Positions 12,420 through 13,976 of a stretch of 13,976 nucleotides of DNA are shown here, one piece after another; within the stretch, counting starts at the first letter, position 1, and each line of letters opens with the position of its first letter. Under the pieces are notes generated by a model that worked only from the letters and a program-made list of their open reading frames with translations, was not told the origin of the DNA and did no database searches. Origin of the DNA: an uncultured Clostridia bacterium (GTDB taxonomy: Bacteria > Bacillota > Clostridia > Christensenellales > QALW01); assembly GCA_900550765.1 (NCBI GenBank), contig URTC01000012.1:1-13976 (forward strand), given 5' to 3'. The position numbers and the translations under genes were made by a program.

Positions 12420-13805
12420 ATGGATCAGGTTCAGGAAGCAAAACAAAAAAGAATGACGACCCAGCCGGTAGGCAGGCTGGTTTGTTCTATGGCGGTGCCT
12501 ACGATTATCAGTATGCTGATATCTTCTGTTTATAATATGGCTGACACCTATTTTGTAGGTCAGCTTCACGATATCAGTGCTACCGGCGCGGTGGGCGTAG
12601 TGTTTTCTTTTATGGCCGTTATTCAGGCCGTGGGGTTTTTCTTTGGGCATGGCTCCGGCAATTACATATCACGCCAGTTAGGCAAAAATCATGCTGAAAA
12701 TGCGGAAACTATGGCAGCTACCGGTTTTATATGGTCGTTTGTCTGCGGTTTTTTGATTATGGCCGCAGGCTTCCTTTTTCAGGACAGGATCGTATGGGCT
12801 TTGCAGGCCACGGAAACAATTTATCCCTATGCGATGGAATATCTTACCTATATTTTAATCGCTTCGCCGTTTATGTGCGGGGCTTTGGTGCTGAACAATC
12901 AGCTTCGTTTTCAGGGAAGCGCGTTTTACGGTATGATTGGGATTACCTCCGGTGGCATCTTAAATATGCTGTTGGATCCGCTTTTTATTTTTACATTTAG
13001 GCTGGGCGTCGCGGGGGCGGCGATCGCCACGATGATCAGTCAGATGGTCAGCTTTTTTGTTCTGCTGATTATGGTAAATAAAAGCGATGCAATCAAAATC
13101 AAAATAAAAAAATTTTCCTTTTCCTTCCGGTGGCTGAAAGAAATCTTCCGGGGCGGAATCCCTTCCCTTTGCCGGCAGGGGATCGGAAGCGTTTCTACTA
13201 TGTGCTTAAATGCGGGTGCAGGCTATGTTGGTGTTGTTATGGGGACCGGGGATGCGCCGATCACGGCAATGACGGTGGTTACCAAGGTCGTCTATTTTGC
13301 TTCTTCCGCGCTGATCGGCTTTGGGCAGGGGTTTCAGCCGGTATGCGGTTATAATTACGGCGCAGGATTATACGGACGGGTAATAAAGGCTTTCTGGTTT
13401 TGTGTAAAAACGTCTTCGGCTGTACTGTTGCTGTTTTCAGTGGCAGGAATCATCTTTGCACCGCAATTGATCGCTTTCTTTCAAAAAGAACCGGAGGTTG
13501 TCTCTTTCGGTGCGGTTTCCCTCCGTTACCAGTGCTTTACGTTTGCCCTCAGCGGATGGATTGTGATATGCAATATGATGCAGCAGACAATGGGAAAAGC
13601 AGTGCGGGCTTCTATTTTAGCACTTTCCAGGCAGGGGTTGATGTTTATTCCGTTGGTATTAATCCTGCCCCGCGTTATAGGACCTTTAGGGCTGCAGATT
13701 GCACAGCCGATCGCGGATATTCTGACGTTTCTTATTGCCATCCCTCTGCAGGTGAGCATTTTAAAAGAAATGAAGGAAGAAAAGCTTCGGCAGGCGGCAG
13801 CATAA
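12420..13805 (+). CDS. MATE-family multidrug/cation efflux transporter
   Basis: Inner-membrane antiporter family that exports cationic organic compounds in exchange for sodium or protons. The 461 residues form two MatE repeats with about 12 hydrophobic helices. Recognisable segments are VGRLVCSMAVPTIISMLISSVYNMADTYFVGQL-type N-terminal helices (about 17-50), the FGHGSGNYISRQLGK loop, LNNQLRFQGSAFYGM and LLDPLFIF in the first half, and IGFGQGFQPVCGYNYGA in the second. The start ATG has AAAGG about 9 bases upstream. It lies 65 bases after gpsA, past the hairpin, so it may be read from the same transcript. Substrate cannot be told from sequence. The C-terminal KEMKEEKLRQAAA is a short charged tail. 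Confidence 0.92.
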   Translation: MDQVQEAKQKRMTTQPVGRLVCSMAVPTIISMLISSVYNMADTYFVGQLHDISATGAVGVVFSFMAVIQAVGFFFGHGSGNYISRQLGKNHAENAETMAATGFIWSFVCGFLIMAAGFLFQDRIVWALQATETIYPYAMEYLTYILIASPFMCGALVLNNQLRFQGSAFYGMIGITSGGILNMLLDPLFIFTFRLGVAGAAIATMISQMVSFFVLLIMVNKSDAIKIKIKKFSFSFRWLKEIFRGGIPSLCRQGIGSVSTMCLNAGAGYVGVVMGTGDAPITAMTVVTKVVYFASSALIGFGQGFQPVCGYNYGAGLYGRVIKAFWFCVKTSSAVLLLFSVAGIIFAPQLIAFFQKEPEVVSFGAVSLRYQCFTFALSGWIVICNMMQQTMGKAVRASILALSRQGLMFIPLVLILPRVIGPLGLQIAQPIADILTFLIAIPLQVSILKEMKEEKLRQAAA

Positions 13806-13976
13806 TTCTGCATAGGAGGGAAGCCAGGACCATTTTAGCAGCCGGAGCCATAGAAAAGGAAAAAGCCGGAGGTTGTTTTCGGATTCTGCATAAAAAGAAA
13901 CGGAGATGCTCTGCGGCGGAAAACAGGGCTGCAGGCTTGGCCAGAAAATGAGGTACGGAAAATTTTTAAAGAAATT
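13806..13976 (+). other. Right-end spacer with direct repeats and an orphan Shine-Dalgarno
   Basis: No clear gene or terminator is seen. ATTCTGCATA occurs at 13805-13814 and 13883-13892, and AGCCGGAG at 13840-13847 and 13864-13871. AGGAGGG (13814-13820) is a strong ribosome-binding sequence with no ATG, GTG or TTG at a usable distance. A frame with ATG at 13906 (GGAG directly touching it) and at 13948 (no site) stays open to the edge, possibly the beginning of another gene. Confidence 0.4.

Noticed and set aside
13906..13976. Start of a further gene (frame open to the right edge)
   Set aside because: Only about 23 codons are visible and neither ATG has a properly spaced ribosome-binding site; mentioned only within the spacer entry.
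1..13976. tRNA, rRNA, insertion sequence, prophage or CRISPR content
   Set aside because: No cloverleaf, transposase, integrase, terminal repeat or regularly spaced repeat array was seen on either strand.

Overview
The window looks like a piece of the chromosome of a spore-forming Firmicute, most likely a member of the Clostridia (possibly Lachnospiraceae-like; that finer placement is inference). The grounds are the spore protease gpr next to spoIIP, a short 305-residue GPR, an AbrB-like regulator with a four-cysteine tail, purine-rich Shine-Dalgarno sites, sigma-A style promoters and moderate GC. No phage, transposon, CRISPR, tRNA or rRNA sequence was seen. Almost every gene has a recognisable family; one (8844-9602) does not.

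Layout. Bases 1-925 (minus strand) hold the N-terminal half of ribonuclease R, running off the left edge, downstream of secG (1003-1314, minus); a hairpin terminator lies between them. From a divergent promoter region (1315-1572), a tightly overlapping plus-strand operon reads a secreted multi-SH3 NlpC/P60 cell-wall hydrolase (1573-3405), trmN6/yabB (3405-4160), rsmI/yabC (4157-4972) and a PHP-domain phosphoesterase (4969-5658). Converging on it from the right are an AbrB-family regulator (5841-6098) and ribosomal protein S20, rpsT (6252-6515), each with its own signals. The 5659-5840 gap between the convergent units is packed with hairpins.

Divergent from rpsT is a sporulation pair, gpr (6687-7604, with a sigma-G-like promoter) and spoIIP (7660-8598), closed by a terminator. 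After a 245-base gap with promoter and hairpin signals comes a plus-strand run: an unknown membrane-anchored secreted protein (8844-9602), overlapped by a phosphoglucomutase/phosphomannomutase pgcA (9580-11271), then gpsA (11335-12354) and a MATE efflux transporter (12420-13805). The last 170 bases hold short direct repeats and an orphan Shine-Dalgarno, with at most the first codons of a further gene.

How the parts fit: the left and middle are envelope and translation housekeeping (SecG, RNase R, cell-wall hydrolase, tRNA and 16S rRNA methylation, S20); the centre is sporulation (GPR, SpoIIP, AbrB-like); the right is envelope precursor supply (hexose-phosphate mutase, glycerol-3-phosphate synthesis) plus export. 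The strongest non-textbook signals are an exact WalR-type direct repeat at the start point of the cell-wall hydrolase operon, a 32-bp palindrome over the abrB promoter, a sigma-G-like promoter before gpr, and the uncharacterised membrane protein translationally tied to pgcA. I found no clear wholly new system.
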